A model generated the notes under the pieces. It was given only the letters and a program-made list of their open reading frames with translations, was not told the DNA's origin and searched no databases. The position numbers and the translations under genes were made by a program. A stretch of DNA of 37,516 nucleotides, from contig NW_003546334.1 in assembly GCF_000090795.2 (NCBI RefSeq), forward strand, positions 72,645 to 110,160. Direction: 5' to 3'. Shown here one piece after another: positions 18,906 through 30,697 of this stretch. How positions within the stretch are numbered: position 1 is the first letter of the stretch; each line of letters begins with the position of its first letter. This DNA comes from Amphimedon queenslandica (Eukaryota > Porifera > Demospongiae > Haplosclerida > Niphatidae).

Positions 18906-19281
18906 TTTTATTCGTTTATTATTAGGTGAGACAGTATCTAATTGATGAAGATGATTTCAGTGTCATCATTGAACTGATTGATGGTCTGTACTGGAGACAT
19001 AATGGAATGTGTGCTCATGGAAATATTTTTAAAAATCAATCAAGTAATCTTGATCTAACTTAACTTAACTTAACTTGAGTAACTTGATCATACGAGTGTC
19101 ACCATATTAATAATAGCCTGGAAACTTAATGTATGTCATGTACATGTGTGCATGTGTGCATATGTTCATATATACATGTATATATTCTTGAGGTTTTTTT
19201 TGCTAAAAGAAACCTGCCATTTTGGAAACATAATTATGTAAGTATTTTAAAATACCTCTGCTCCTTCTTTCTCTCTCTTAG

Positions 19282-19849
19282 GTATGGACTCCCGTTCCCA
19301 TGGTGATGATATGCTCCGCCCTCTTCCTAATAACGGTTCCATTAGTGTTTGTATCAGTAGAGAGGTGGTATATATTATTAGGACTGATACTAGTATTGAC
19401 TGGTGCTCCTGTCTATCTATTATTAGTACACAATAAATATAGACCAGCTGTATTTACAAGGATAAGCAGTAAGTAGCTATATTTATTACATATTAATTAA
19501 GTATCATTATCATATTAGTTATACTGTATAAGGTATTTTTGCTTTATAATACAAAAAATACAAAATAGTAGCACTAAATTTTAGCCACTCAAACAATTTT
19601 TATTACAAATTCAAGCACACTAATTAAAATTAAAAAAATTCAAAGCATCAATATTACCTTTATACAGTGTCAAGCAGTGTTATTAAGCGTTAGATAGTGA
19701 AATGAATTATAATACTTAGTTCTTTTTACTTTTTTATTTTTGTGTGTGTGTGATATGTAGGTATGATAACTGATGTTTCCAATAAGATATTTTATACTTC
19801 ATCATTCAACAATACTGAGGACATAACTATTGAATATTCATATCAATAA
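19282..19849 (+). CDS. 3' end of an SLC7-like (LAT-type) amino acid transporter
   Basis: Two exons, 19282-19468 and 19761-19849, join in phase 1 and end at TAA, giving 91 residues. The first reads VWTPVPMVMICSALFLITVP and then ILLGLILVLTGAPVYLLLVH, two membrane helices in the form of the last two helices of L-type transporters, where the final one carries a (L/S)G(V/A)PVY motif. The second exon is a short hydrophilic tail. In the family these carriers exchange neutral amino acids at the plasma membrane, paired with a 4F2hc-type heavy chain. No upstream helices are visible between 18560 and 19280, so this is either a relic or the rest was lost with the rearrangements that broke AACS. Confidence 0.6.
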
Positions 19850-19891
19850 CTATTATAAATATTATTTTAATATCATCGACTGCAACTAAGT

Positions 19892-22800
19892 TTATCTAAG
19901 CACCACTATTGGTAGTGGTTTGTGTGGTTGTTCTTTTCTGTGTCTATCAATCAATGTCTTCTTTTGATCTTTAAGAGTATCCACCAGGAGAGGAGGAGCA
20001 GGATACATTACTGGTCGTCCAGTTTTTATCTCAATATATTCAAGTGATGGATGGATGAAGATAGTTGCATATAAATGTTGTACTAGTTTCATCCAGTTAG
20101 GTTGAGATGACTTATAATAAATATACCAGCACTCTATTCTCAGTAGTCTAATGTTTGTATGTGACTGTAACATGTTAGTAACAGCAGGTAGTACCTGTTC
20201 ATAAAACAATGGTGTCCTGACTTGTCTCTTCTCTTCCTCACTACAGTTACTGCATGACTTATCTAATCCAAAGTTAACATTAAGTTCTTTAAGATTGTTT
20301 ATTTGAGAGATGACATTAATAAAATTAATTCTTATCCTTTCGTTTAGTGGAATGGATACACTCAACTGCTGTAGACTGGGGTTGTGTCTGAGACCAGTTG
20401 TTAGGAAGGACAGGAATGAACGGAAAATGATGTACCATTTATTATGAATCTCAAGGTATTTCAGTGTTTGGTTTTGTGTTATCATGTCTTGTAGGCTACT
20501 ACCCATACTGCTGGTATATACTCTCTCCTCCTTTATCTCCACACTCAGAGCTTTAAGTGTAGCATTGGTTTGTAGAATAGTAAATAGTTCAATAGCACTC
20601 TCAGCTGTGTCTAGTGGTAAAGTAAGTGTATGTAGACTGGGATGAGAGAGAAATAGAAGATATGGTGGGTATGGTTCATCTAGTATCAGACAGTGTAATC
20701 CTTTGATATGTGGAAGGAGTGATGTTATCAGTTTACTACTCCATCTTCTTATCTCTAGTGCAGTCAGTGGTGTGTTTACCTCTACTATATTCAGTGATGA
20801 TGGTAGGAGTAAATCATCTATGTTCAGTGAAAGAGCTTGTAATGTATTGTTGTTCTTTAGTAACTGCTCTATTACTCCATCAGGTAGAGAAGGAAAGGGG
20901 AAAAAAATAAGATCGAAAGGAACATCTAGTGTTAATGATGTTATTGTTTTATTTCTTGTTACTCCTCTAATGACACTGATAATGGTACTTGTTATTTCAT
21001 TATTCTGAATCTTTATTTCTTGTAGTGTTGAATTCATTTCTATACATTTCTCAAGTTCAGTGCACTTGTCCCTGTAGTATGTTTTGTCAACTGTTAGTTT
21101 AGTATGATCAGTCATTATTAAGTGTAGTATCTTTAATTGAGGAAGATTTAGGAACTGTAACAATACAAGACAGGGAATATATTGGCCTTGATATCCTAAT
21201 ACACAGTAGCACTCCTGAATATTGTATAGAAGTGATGATTGTAATAGTTTGTGTATTAATTCATCAGTGTGTTCACCCAACACTACCTCCAGTCTCTTAC
21301 ACTGGGTCTGTAGTGAGTTATTGGTTAGTCCAGCAGTGAAGACTGATAGTGACTGGTTAGGTACTTTCCCCAGGTCCAAAAGATTCCATGTTGTGTTGGA
21401 ATTGTTTATACAATAACTGAGACACAACCAGTCAAACAATGATAATGATACTCTATCCAGACACAGTGAGTGGTTATTGATAGATTGTGCTAATACTTGA
21501 CATAATGTTGTGTTCTGTGATTCATACAGGAGTTGAAAAAGAAGAATGGGAACATTGTCAAAATAATCAGAACTGATATGATTGTATTGTCTAATTTCAG
21601 CGGGAGTCTGATAGAAGTAGGAGAGATGACAAGTCTCGAATCCAGACAATGGTTCCCTCTTACACTGTAAGTCAAGTTGTTTATTGAAATACTGTTGATA
21701 GCTCTCATGTTCAAGGTGAGTTAGACCTGCCACAAAGCTCAGACACATTCGAAAGTGATCATAATCAAAGTGATTCTTAAACACTTCCTCTGTCTTCTTA
21801 TCATGCTTAGCTATCCACCATGCAGCTAGAAATTCCTGTATACTTAAATGAAGAAACTGATACTTTTTTTTAGAATATTCCATAAATGTTGTCATCAATC
21901 CAAGATAGTCTTCCTTGACTGCCTCACTCAGTGACTGTAGTTGATGTGAAGAGAATGTCATTGTTGTATTAGCCAGGTTAGTATAAGCTAATTGACACAT
22001 CTCTTGTAAAGGTTTAGCTAATTGTGATGGTAATGAAGAAAGACTACCTAAAGTATATGGGTCAATGTCATGTCTTGGTTTTATTGCCACATGTCTTCTG
22101 ATAGTTTGTAGGATAAAGTTCTCATAAAGTTGAGTGAGTGTTGTTGGTAAGTGTCCTTCTTCCTTATAAACTAAGATGACCATGGAACAGACTAGTGGTA
22201 CATAACACAATGATTGGACATCATTTCGTACTTTAAGATCATTAATGAGTTTCACTGCTAGTTGTGAGTCTATACTGCTTTGAGTAGTTGTAAAATGTGA
22301 CTTGTATTTTGCAAATTTTAGTAGCCATTCATCTTGTTCAGTGTTTTCATCAATAAGTTCTTGTGCTAGTTTTGTATCTTTTTGAAGTGTTTGTATAATT
22401 ACTGTTGATATTTCTTCCTTAGAAAACCCAATGACCTGAACATGTCTACTGAGAGTATCCATTTTCAAAAGTGAAGAGGAGGCATAGCTACGAGAGGTAA
22501 CAATTACTGAACATTGGTCTAACTGCTTCCTATGAATGATACTAGCAGCTAATGAAGACTGTCTGAGTTGTTCACTTAGTTCATCCCAACCATCAAAGAT
22601 TATCAGTAAACCTTCTCCATCTCTGTCTGACAACCAATCAACTACTTTTGAAACTTTAGAACTTTTATACTCAAACAGGTCAGCTAGTATAGTAGCTGTA
22701 GCTATCTTGCTATCTCTTAAAGGACAGTAAAGTACCAAGTCATACTGTTGGTGTACAAGTGTTCCATTAGACCACATATTTAACAGTTTACGACAGAGTG

Positions 22801-24464
22801 TTGTCTTGCCAATACCAGGAGAACCGTCTATTACTATTCTGAGAGACAGAGAACTATCTGTGGGTTGGAGGACATCTTCAACACTTATCTCTTTGTTTTC
22901 AGTTAGTTTAACTATTTCATCAACTTGTCCTCTTAGCAGCAGATGCCAAGCTGATTCTACTTGTGTGCTGGATTCTTGTTTTTCTACTAGTGCTAGTCTT
23001 CCAAAGAAATCTTTTCCAATTCTTGGTGGCCAGTCTGTAGCAACAATAGGTTGGTGTTTGTAGTATTTTCTCATATTGTCAGCATATCCTTGAACATCAT
23101 CAGGTATTGAACTAATGGATGTGACATTATCAGGTATAGACTGACCTAATGTATTGAGATATAATGACTATATTGATCACCTAGAGATAGCAATGATGCA
23201 TTGACATTGATTTATTATCTTACCTATATATGCCAGGAGGTTAGATTTTGCTTTGCCCAGTTGATCAGCAAAGTCATCACAAAGTTTTATTAATGTATCC
23301 CAATTGACACCTTTATTAGCATCAAACCACCTCTCGAATACAATAATAAGACAGTTTTCTGCTGTTCCTGGTATTGGCATCAGATCAGACACATTAACAT
23401 TCAATCCAGCTCCTACTAGCATGTAATGGCTAGCAGAAGGAGTAAATATCTTTGTAACTGCTGCCATATTAAGCTCTTTGTCTGTAAAGAAAAAAATTTT
23501 TAATAAAAAGTAAAAAGAACTAAGTATTCTAATTCATTTCATTATATAAATAATATATCCTTTGGATTATCATTACCTGCAGTAGTGTATCAGTTAATGA
23601 GTGTTGTATTAAGTGTATGTTTACCTGTTATAGGACCAAGATTAGCATTACTGGTACTGACTTCCATATCATCATTAGTACTTCTTCCAGCTGTAGGACG
23701 ATCTGTCACTTTGTCTTCAATAGTTCTAGCTAGTTCATTCTCTTTACATTGTTTCAAAGCATTAATGACATCTCTCCATGATGCTGTAGGATAAACTTGT
23801 AACCATCTCTTATGTAAAGCCATTTTCATGAGGTGAGCATTTCTTTTTGTGTTATCAATAACATCTACATCAGATTGTATTATTCCACCAGGAAGAAAAA
23901 GAGCAAATGTTTTCCAGTCAACAAGTGGTTTAAGACACTTTGCAAATAAGAGACAAGTTGGTTGATCATCAATCATCGGACCAGGATTGAGTTCAACATC
24001 TCCTGATAAGAGGAGGAGCATACATAGACAAACAATCAAATAGAGATCATTGTAAATCAGGTTAGAACTGCTGCCTCCAGGTAAGACTACTGACTGGAGG
24101 TAATTTGTATCAGTAACAGTAACACCAGTAGTACATTGTACTTGGTAGCAGTTACCTAATAATGAAATACCGGTACCAGTAAATATAAAGTACAAATTTG
24201 CAATTGTGGTTTACTTGTTGGAGGAATCATCAAGATGTGTCTTAATAAAGAGAAAGAGTGAAAGAGGAGGAGGAGGAGTAAAGCAATAAGAGACAGAGCT
24301 GCTGGCAGTCTAGATGTCTTCTCTCCTGATGTAGTACTGCCTGACTTGCTGTCTACTGCAGCTTTGAATGAGTGAGAGTGGCAGCCATTAGCTGGTCTAC
24401 TGGAGGCAGCTTGACAGTAGTTCCACAGTCCAATACTTGCTCTCCATTGAGAGACATCAATCAT
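19892..24464 (-). CDS. NLR1: 2A leader, two death domains, NACHT, LRRs (4 exons)
   Basis: Minus-strand exons 24464-24215, 24155-23625, 23481-23224 and 23145-19892, all joined in phase 1, give 1430 residues. Residues 1-142 carry MIDVSQWRASIGLWNY, a hydrophobic stretch (about 57-72) and a second before SGDVELNPG|P, a complete 2A ribosome-skipping motif with P143. Then come a death domain (about 147-235, with WRDVINALKQCKENELARTI) and a second on its own exon (about 262-345, VNWDTLIKLCDDFADQLGKA). NACHT: Walker A GSPGIGKT (454-461), Walker B LLIIFDGWDE (526-535), sensor VIVTSRSY. The rest is leucine-rich repeats. NLRs sense microbial or danger signals in the cytosol and oligomerise through the NACHT; death-fold domains recruit effectors. 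If skipping occurs, the receptor starts at Pro143, freed from the membrane leader. Confidence 0.92.
23977..24039 (-). other. 2A-type ribosome-skipping site in NLR1
   Basis: Read on the minus strand, LCMLLLLSGDVELNPGP ends at 23977. It contains all residues of the canonical D(V/I)ExNPG|P element, with the expected upstream hydrophobic helix and the SG before DVE. Skipping would release the chain after Gly142 and restart at Pro143. Confidence 0.88.
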
Positions 24465-25819
24465 CTTGTACTATAGTATGGAGGACAATGAGAGAATTAG
24501 GTAACTTAAGCTATAGCTATTTCAGTGATCACTTACACTTGAGTAAAGAAAGAAGGATTTTTAGAGCTAAAAGGAAGAGGAATAGAGTAGGAATAGTTCT
24601 AACCACAAGCCATGAGGAATTCCAGGGCTGTTATAATAACATTCATGTGATTGATGACATACAATATGTAACCTAATGCTAATAAAAATAGTATTATTGT
24701 TATCAATGATGAGGCTCCTTTGTTGCACACTATAGCTGCTGCTATCTATATACTTTTAGTCATCTTGGTAGTTGGTACCACTAATAGTTGTCTGTTTTAT
24801 AGCTTGAAACTATTACATATAATGTCTTTAATAATGTTCATTAGCAAACAGGATAGGGCATATTGCGAAGTACAGTGCTAAGTTAGTAACTTTCACAACT
24901 AAAAAAACAAGCTTTTGCACTACTGTAGTAGGTCAAATCAACTTCATGTACCAGTATAAAAGATGGGTGTATATTCATAGATCAAGAAAAGTGGGTATCA
25001 GCTCTATAGCTGCAATTGCGGAATAATGGGTCATTATCAATCACATTAGAAGTAATATTGATTTTTCTATATCAATCCATTTTAGCTACTGTTATTGTCC
25101 ACTTCCTAAATTCTCTTTCCTCTTCTTCTCTCCTCTTGGATGGACTCAGTCCTGTTATGTATAGTGTAATTAATTTCTCTCTTATAATAATAATGCTACC
25201 GTGTCTGCAGTAGCAAATATTCTTTTTATATTACCTATTATTCTATTCCTTAATTCCTGCAATACCTACCTATTATTCTCAATATTATTCTCAATATCAA
25301 ATTAAAACATTGTATATCTATGGTTAAAAATGGCATGCAATCTAGTGTTAACCATAATGTTAGATGCATTTAAGTCTGTTGTGATTTGAATAAATGATTG
25401 AGTATGAAAACTCTCTCAGATGCATCACTAGATGTTCGAACCAACACATGTCCATATTTTGCATCAATTTTTGTTAAAATTTTAACCAGCCCTTACTCCC
25501 TCTCACTATTCTTGAAATACATCCTATAACTCTCAAATTATTCTTCATTAGTTTTGCACCTACTATTCTTTAAATTATTCCAGAATATTTGGCCCAAGCC
25601 TATATAGTCTACAGCCATTCTCTAAAAGTTTTTCCCTCGTCACAAATGTAGTATATTACTCTTGTAAAACAATAATTAACAATCAAAAGATCAACCAACA
25701 ACAAGAAAATCAAACATTTATACACTAGGACACAAATTAGGAAATAGTTTCACAGACAAGACATGCAACCAATGAGTCTAGGCATACATTATAACACTAC
25801 AAGTATATGTATTATAAAA
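24465..25819. other. Spacer between the NLR genes, upstream of NLR1
   Basis: No gene found in 1.35 kb. The first part matches the region upstream of NLR2: CTTGTACTATAGTATGGAGG is identical at 24465 and 30110, and TAACTTAAGCT with AAGAAAGAAGGA follows in both. AAAGATGGGTGTATATTC near 24959 pairs with AAGGATGGGTGTGTATCC near 30277. So the duplication that made the two NLRs carried at least 500 bases of promoter side. The remainder, 25250-25800, is AT-rich and featureless. Confidence 0.7.
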
Positions 25820-28800
25820 TTACCAATATGATGCAATAAAATTCACTATTGGTAATGGTTTGTGTGGTTGTTCTTTTCTGTGTCTATCAATCAATGTCTT
25901 CCTTTGTTCTTTAAGAACATCCCTCAGGAGAGAAGTGTATATAATCTCAATATATTCAAGTGATGGATGGGTGAATATAGTTTCGTATAAATGTTGTACT
26001 AGTTCTATCCAGTTATGTTGAGATGACTCATCATTAATATTATTACACTCTATCCTCAGTAGTCTGATGGTTGTATGTGACTGTAAGATCTTAATAACAG
26101 CAGGTAGTAACTGTTCATAACACAATAGTGTTGTTTTATCACACCTCTGTCTCTCCAGAAATGAATGCTTGTTATTTTCAATATATTCAATGCATGCCTG
26201 ATCTAGTTTAGAGACAAAGTTCACTTTAAGTTCTGTGAGATTGTTCTTTTGAGAAATGACATTAATAAAAGTTCTTATTTCTTCATTTAGTGGAAATGGA
26301 ATGGATACACTCAACTGCTGTAGACTGGTGTTGTGTCTGAGACCAGTTTGTTAGGAAGGACAGGAATGAACTGGGAATGGGTTTATTATAATGGTAACTG
26401 TTAATCTCAAGGTATTTCAGTGTTTGGTTTTGTGTTAGCATGTCTTGTAGACTAGTACCCATACTGCTGGTATATACTACCTCCAGCTTCGTTATCTTCA
26501 TCACTCTCAGAGCTTTAAGTGTAGTACTGGTTTGTAGAATAGTAAATAGTTCAATAGCACTCTCAGCTGTGTTTAGTACCAGTAAAGTAAGTGTATGTAG
26601 ACTGGGATGAGAGAGAAATAGAAGATGTGGTGGGTATGGATCATGTACATGTAGTATCAGACAGTGTAATCCTTTGATATGTGGAAGGAGTGATGTCATC
26701 AGTTTACCACTTCTCCCCCTTCCTATCTCTAGAGCAGTCAGTGGTGTGTTCACCTCTACTATATTCAGTGATGATGGAAGGAATTTATCATGTAAGTACA
26801 GTGAAAGAGCTTGTAATGTGTTGTTGTCCTTTAGTAACTGCTCTATTACTCCATCAGGTAGAAGAGAAGTATCATCATTATGCATTGTTAATGATGTTAT
26901 TGTTTTATTTCTTGTTACTCCTCTAATGACACTGATAATGGTACTTGTTAGTTCGTTAAGTCCACTATACCCAATATTTATTTCTTGTAGTGATGAATTC
27001 ATTTCTATACATTTCTCAAGTTCTGTGTAGCATGTATTGTCAACTGTTGGTATTCCAGGAGAATACACTCTTAAGTGCAGTATCTTCAATTGAGGAAGAT
27101 TGAGGAACTGTAACAATACAAGACAGGGAACATATTGACCTGATGATAATACACAGTAGCACTCATGAATATTGTATAGAAGTGATGATTGTAATAATTT
27201 GTGTATTAATTTACCAGTGGGTTCATCCAACCCTACCTCCAGTCTCTTACACTGGGTCTGTAGTGAGTTATTGGTTAGTCCAGCAATAAAGACTGATAGT
27301 GACTGGTTATATACAGTCCCCAGGTGCAAGTGATTCCATGTTGTGTTGGAATTGTTTATACAATAACTGAGACACAACCAGTCAAACAATGATAATGATA
27401 CTCGAAATCTATCCAGACACAGTGAGTGGTTGTTGATGGATTGTGCTAATAATTGACATAATGTTGTGTTTTGTGATTCATACAGGAGTTGAAAAAGAAG
27501 AATGGGAACATTGTCAAAATCATCATATCTGATATGATTAATGTTGATCTGACTTTGGATAAAACTTCTTTTATGTTCAGGATTCTGATAGAAGTAGGAG
27601 AGGTAACAAGTTTGAAGTCCAGACAACCGTGTCCTCTTACACTGTAAGTCAAGTTGTTCTTTATTAAAATACTGTTGATAGCTCTCATGTTCAAGGTGAG
27701 TTAGACCTGCTACAAACCTCAGATACATTCGAAAGTGATCATCATCAAAGTGATCCTTAAACACTTCCTCTGTCTTCTCCTCATGCTTAGCTATCCACCA
27801 TGCAGCTAGAAATTCCTGTATACTCAAGTGAAGGAAATGATACTTCTCCTCATCATATTCTGTGAATGTTGTCATCAATCCAAGATAGTCTTCCTTGACT
27901 GCCTCACTCAGTGCCTGTAGTTGATGTGAAGAGAATGTCATTCTTGTATTAGCCAGGTTAGTATAAGCTATTTGACATATCTCTTGTAAAGGTTTAGCTA
28001 ATTGTGATGGTAATGAAGAAAGACTACCTAAAGTATATGGGTCAATGTCATGTCTTGGTTTTATTTCCACATGCCTTCTGATAGTTTGTAGGATAAAGTT
28101 CTCATAGAGCTGAGTGAGTGTTGTTGGTAAGTGTCCTTCTTCCTTACAATAAACTAAGATGACCATGGAACAGACTAGTGGTACATAACACAATGATTGC
28201 ACATCATTTCGCACTTTAAGATCATTAATGAGTTTCACTGCTAGTTGTGAGTCCTTACTGCTTTGAGTAGTTGTGAAATTTGATTTATAGTGATTCCAAG
28301 AATTTGTATTTTCATCAGCAAGTTCTTGTGCTAGTTTTGTATCTTTTTGAAGTGTTTGTATAATTACTGTTGATATTTCTTCCTTAGAAAACCCAATGAC
28401 TTGAACATGTCTACTGAGAGAATCCATTTTCAAAAGTGAAGTGGAGGCATAGCTACGAGAGGTAACAATTACTGAACATTGGTCTAACTGCTTTCTATGA
28501 ATGATACTAGCAGCTAATGAAGACTGTCTGAGTTGTTCACTTAGTTCATCCCAACCATCAAAGATTATCAGTAATCCTTTTCCATTCCTCTTTTCAAACC
28601 ATTCAGCTACCATGGGAACTTCATAACGTCTATACTCAAACAGGTCAGCTAGTGTAGTAGCTGTAGCTATCTTGCTATTCCTTAAAGGACAGTAAAGTAC
28701 CAAGTCATACTGTTGGTGTACAAGTGTTCCATTAGACCACATATTTAACAGTTTACGACAGAGTGTTGTCTTGCCAATACCAGGAGGACCATCTATTACT

Positions 28801-30109
28801 ACTCTGAGAGACAGAGAACTATCTGTGGGTTGGAGGACATCTTCAACACTTATCTCTTTGTTTCCAGTTAGTTTAACTGTTTTATCAACTTGTCCTCTTA
28901 GCATATGCCAAGCTGATTCTGCTTGTGTGCTGGAGTCTTGCTTTTCTACTAGTGCTAGTCTTCCAAAAAAATCTTTTCCAATTCTTGGTGGCCAATCTGC
29001 GGCAACAATAGGTTGGTGTTTGTAGTGTTGTCTCATAACGTCAACATATCCTTGAATGTCATTTGGTAGACGGCCAAATATATTTAGTATTTTGTTACAG
29101 ATTTTTTCCCATCGACTTGTACTAGTGACAACTATATGAAGATAACAAATATCAAGTAATTAGGAGGAACTAAATTTTAATATTACTTCTTATATTAGTA
29201 ACTGGTGTATTAGGCTCATGTAAACTGACATTATCAGGTATAGACTGACCTAATGTATTGAGATATAATGATACTAATAATGTACACACACACACACTCA
29301 CCTAACTGGTGTAATATAGAGGTAGCAATATCTGTTAGTGTACTTTGTTGTTGGTTTATTAATACATGACATATATCAATAAGATACTGCTCTGGATTAA
29401 GAGAGGATTCCAACTGTCGTTGTATCACAGACACTAATTGACTTGATTTCCTATAATCAGATATTCCTGTTACTGTTTGTATATTCTCTTTAGCATCCAG
29501 TGGTATCAGTCCTTCAGCATACAGTGCATCAGTTACTCTGTAAAGGTTAGTAGTAATAGCATCAGTGAGTTTAACAGAATGAGTCCTTAATATATCCTTT
29601 GGATTACCTGCAGTAGTGTATCAGTTAATGAGTGTTGTATTAAGTGTATGTTTATACCTGTTATAGGACCAGGATTGAGTTCAACATCTCCTGATAAGAG
29701 GAGGAGGAGAAGTAAAACCAAATAGTAGATCAGGTCAGAGCTACTCCCAATAGTAGCTATAAACAAGACTAATGACTGGAGGCAGTGGATCATAACAGTA
29801 ACAGTAATTATACCTATTGTAAATACACTGTATGATAATATTATATACTGTTAGTTTGTTTACCAGTTGGAGGAATAAAATTGAGCTTCATATATCTTAA
29901 TAAAGATAAAAGAAGAGAGACAATAAGAGACAGAGCTGCTGGCAGTTTAGAACTTTAGATGTCTTCTCTCCTGATGTAGTACTGCCTGACTTGCTGTCTA
30001 CTGCAGCTTTGAATGAGTGAGAGTGGCAGCCATTAGCTGGTCTACTGGAGGCAGCTTGACCGTAGTTCCACAGTCCAATACTTGCTCTCCATTGAGAGAC
30101 ATCAATCAT
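25820..30109 (-). CDS. NLR2: 2A leader, CARD-like domain, NACHT, LRRs; frameshifted
   Basis: Paralogue of NLR1. Minus-strand exons: 30109-29864, 29813-29658, 29607-29302, 29249-29187 and from 29131. Exon 1 matches NLR1 (MIDVSQWRASIGLWNYGQAA) but holds 8 extra bases near 29951-29961, so it runs into a stop and cannot join exon 2 in frame. Exon 2 has its own ATG at 29793, giving a 42-residue hydrophobic leader ending SGDVELNPG|P; I take this as the start. Exon 3 (residues 46-147) is a helical, CARD-like domain replacing both NLR1 death domains. Walker A is GPPGIGKT (283-290), Walker B LLIIFDGWDE. The frame ends at a TGA at 26283 because of one extra base in the TTT at 26347-26349; the NLR1-like LRR end continues in another frame to 25820. 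As read, the protein is 1117 residues without the last ~150 of NLR1. Confidence 0.85.
29665..29724 (-). other. 2A-type ribosome-skipping site in NLR2
   Basis: [17 protein letters not shown] on the minus strand ends at 29665; the last ten residues equal those of NLR1. Counted from the ATG at 29793 the split lies between Gly42 and Pro43, so the whole upstream product is a signal-peptide-like leader. Confidence 0.88.
29858..30109 (-). other. Former NLR exon 1, now a likely upstream ORF
   Basis: The ATG at 30109 opens a 70-codon frame that shares its first 51 residues with NLR1 apart from one change. It then shifts frame through an 8-base insertion after ACATCTA and stops about 34 bases before the splice donor. 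If the NLR2 mRNA still includes it, translation of the receptor needs leaky scanning or reinitiation at 29793. Confidence 0.6.
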
Positions 30110-30697
30110 CTTGTACTATAGTATGGAGGACAATGTAACTTAAGCTGTAGCTATTTCTGTGATCTTTTACACCACAATAAAGAAAGAAGGACTTTATACA
30201 GTAAAGGAAGAGGAGAAATGCTACTGCAAAGTTATTATAACTTTCACACGTTTTAAAAGGAACAACTTTTTTATAAAGGATGGGTGTGTATCCAGAGTCC
30301 AAGAAAAGTGGGTGTATGTGTAACTGAACTATCATTGAATTATATTCATGGATCATTATCAGTGTCATGTGAGAGTGATTTTCTACTACATTGTTGTTAC
30401 AGAATTTACCATTATTATGACTAAATATGGTCATTTCACATGATAAAAGGCAAGCTCTCTAAGTATAGTATGTATGTGTGACTGAACTACATCCATGGGT
30501 CATTATCAATGTCTCAATAGAAATTAATAAAAATTTACATGATAAATTATTAATATACTAAACTCATGAATGTTCAATGTTCATTCCATACTAACGTAGC
30601 TACATGTACATAACAATATTATCAATTTATAGTTAGCTATTATTGTTCACTTCCTTCTCCTCTAAGTTCTCTCTCCTCCTCCTCCTCCTCCTCCTGG

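Noticed and set aside
18925-19063. Possible exon reading VRQYLIDEDDF ... NGMCAHGNIF
   Set aside because: The AHG block faintly recalls AACS but the rest does not align and no phase-matched neighbour exists; left unassigned.
24156-24464. Reading the NLR1 first exon as a separate 102-codon gene
   Set aside because: The donor at 24214 and the acceptor at 24156 join it in phase to the 2A exon, and the continuation past the donor is not shared with NLR2.
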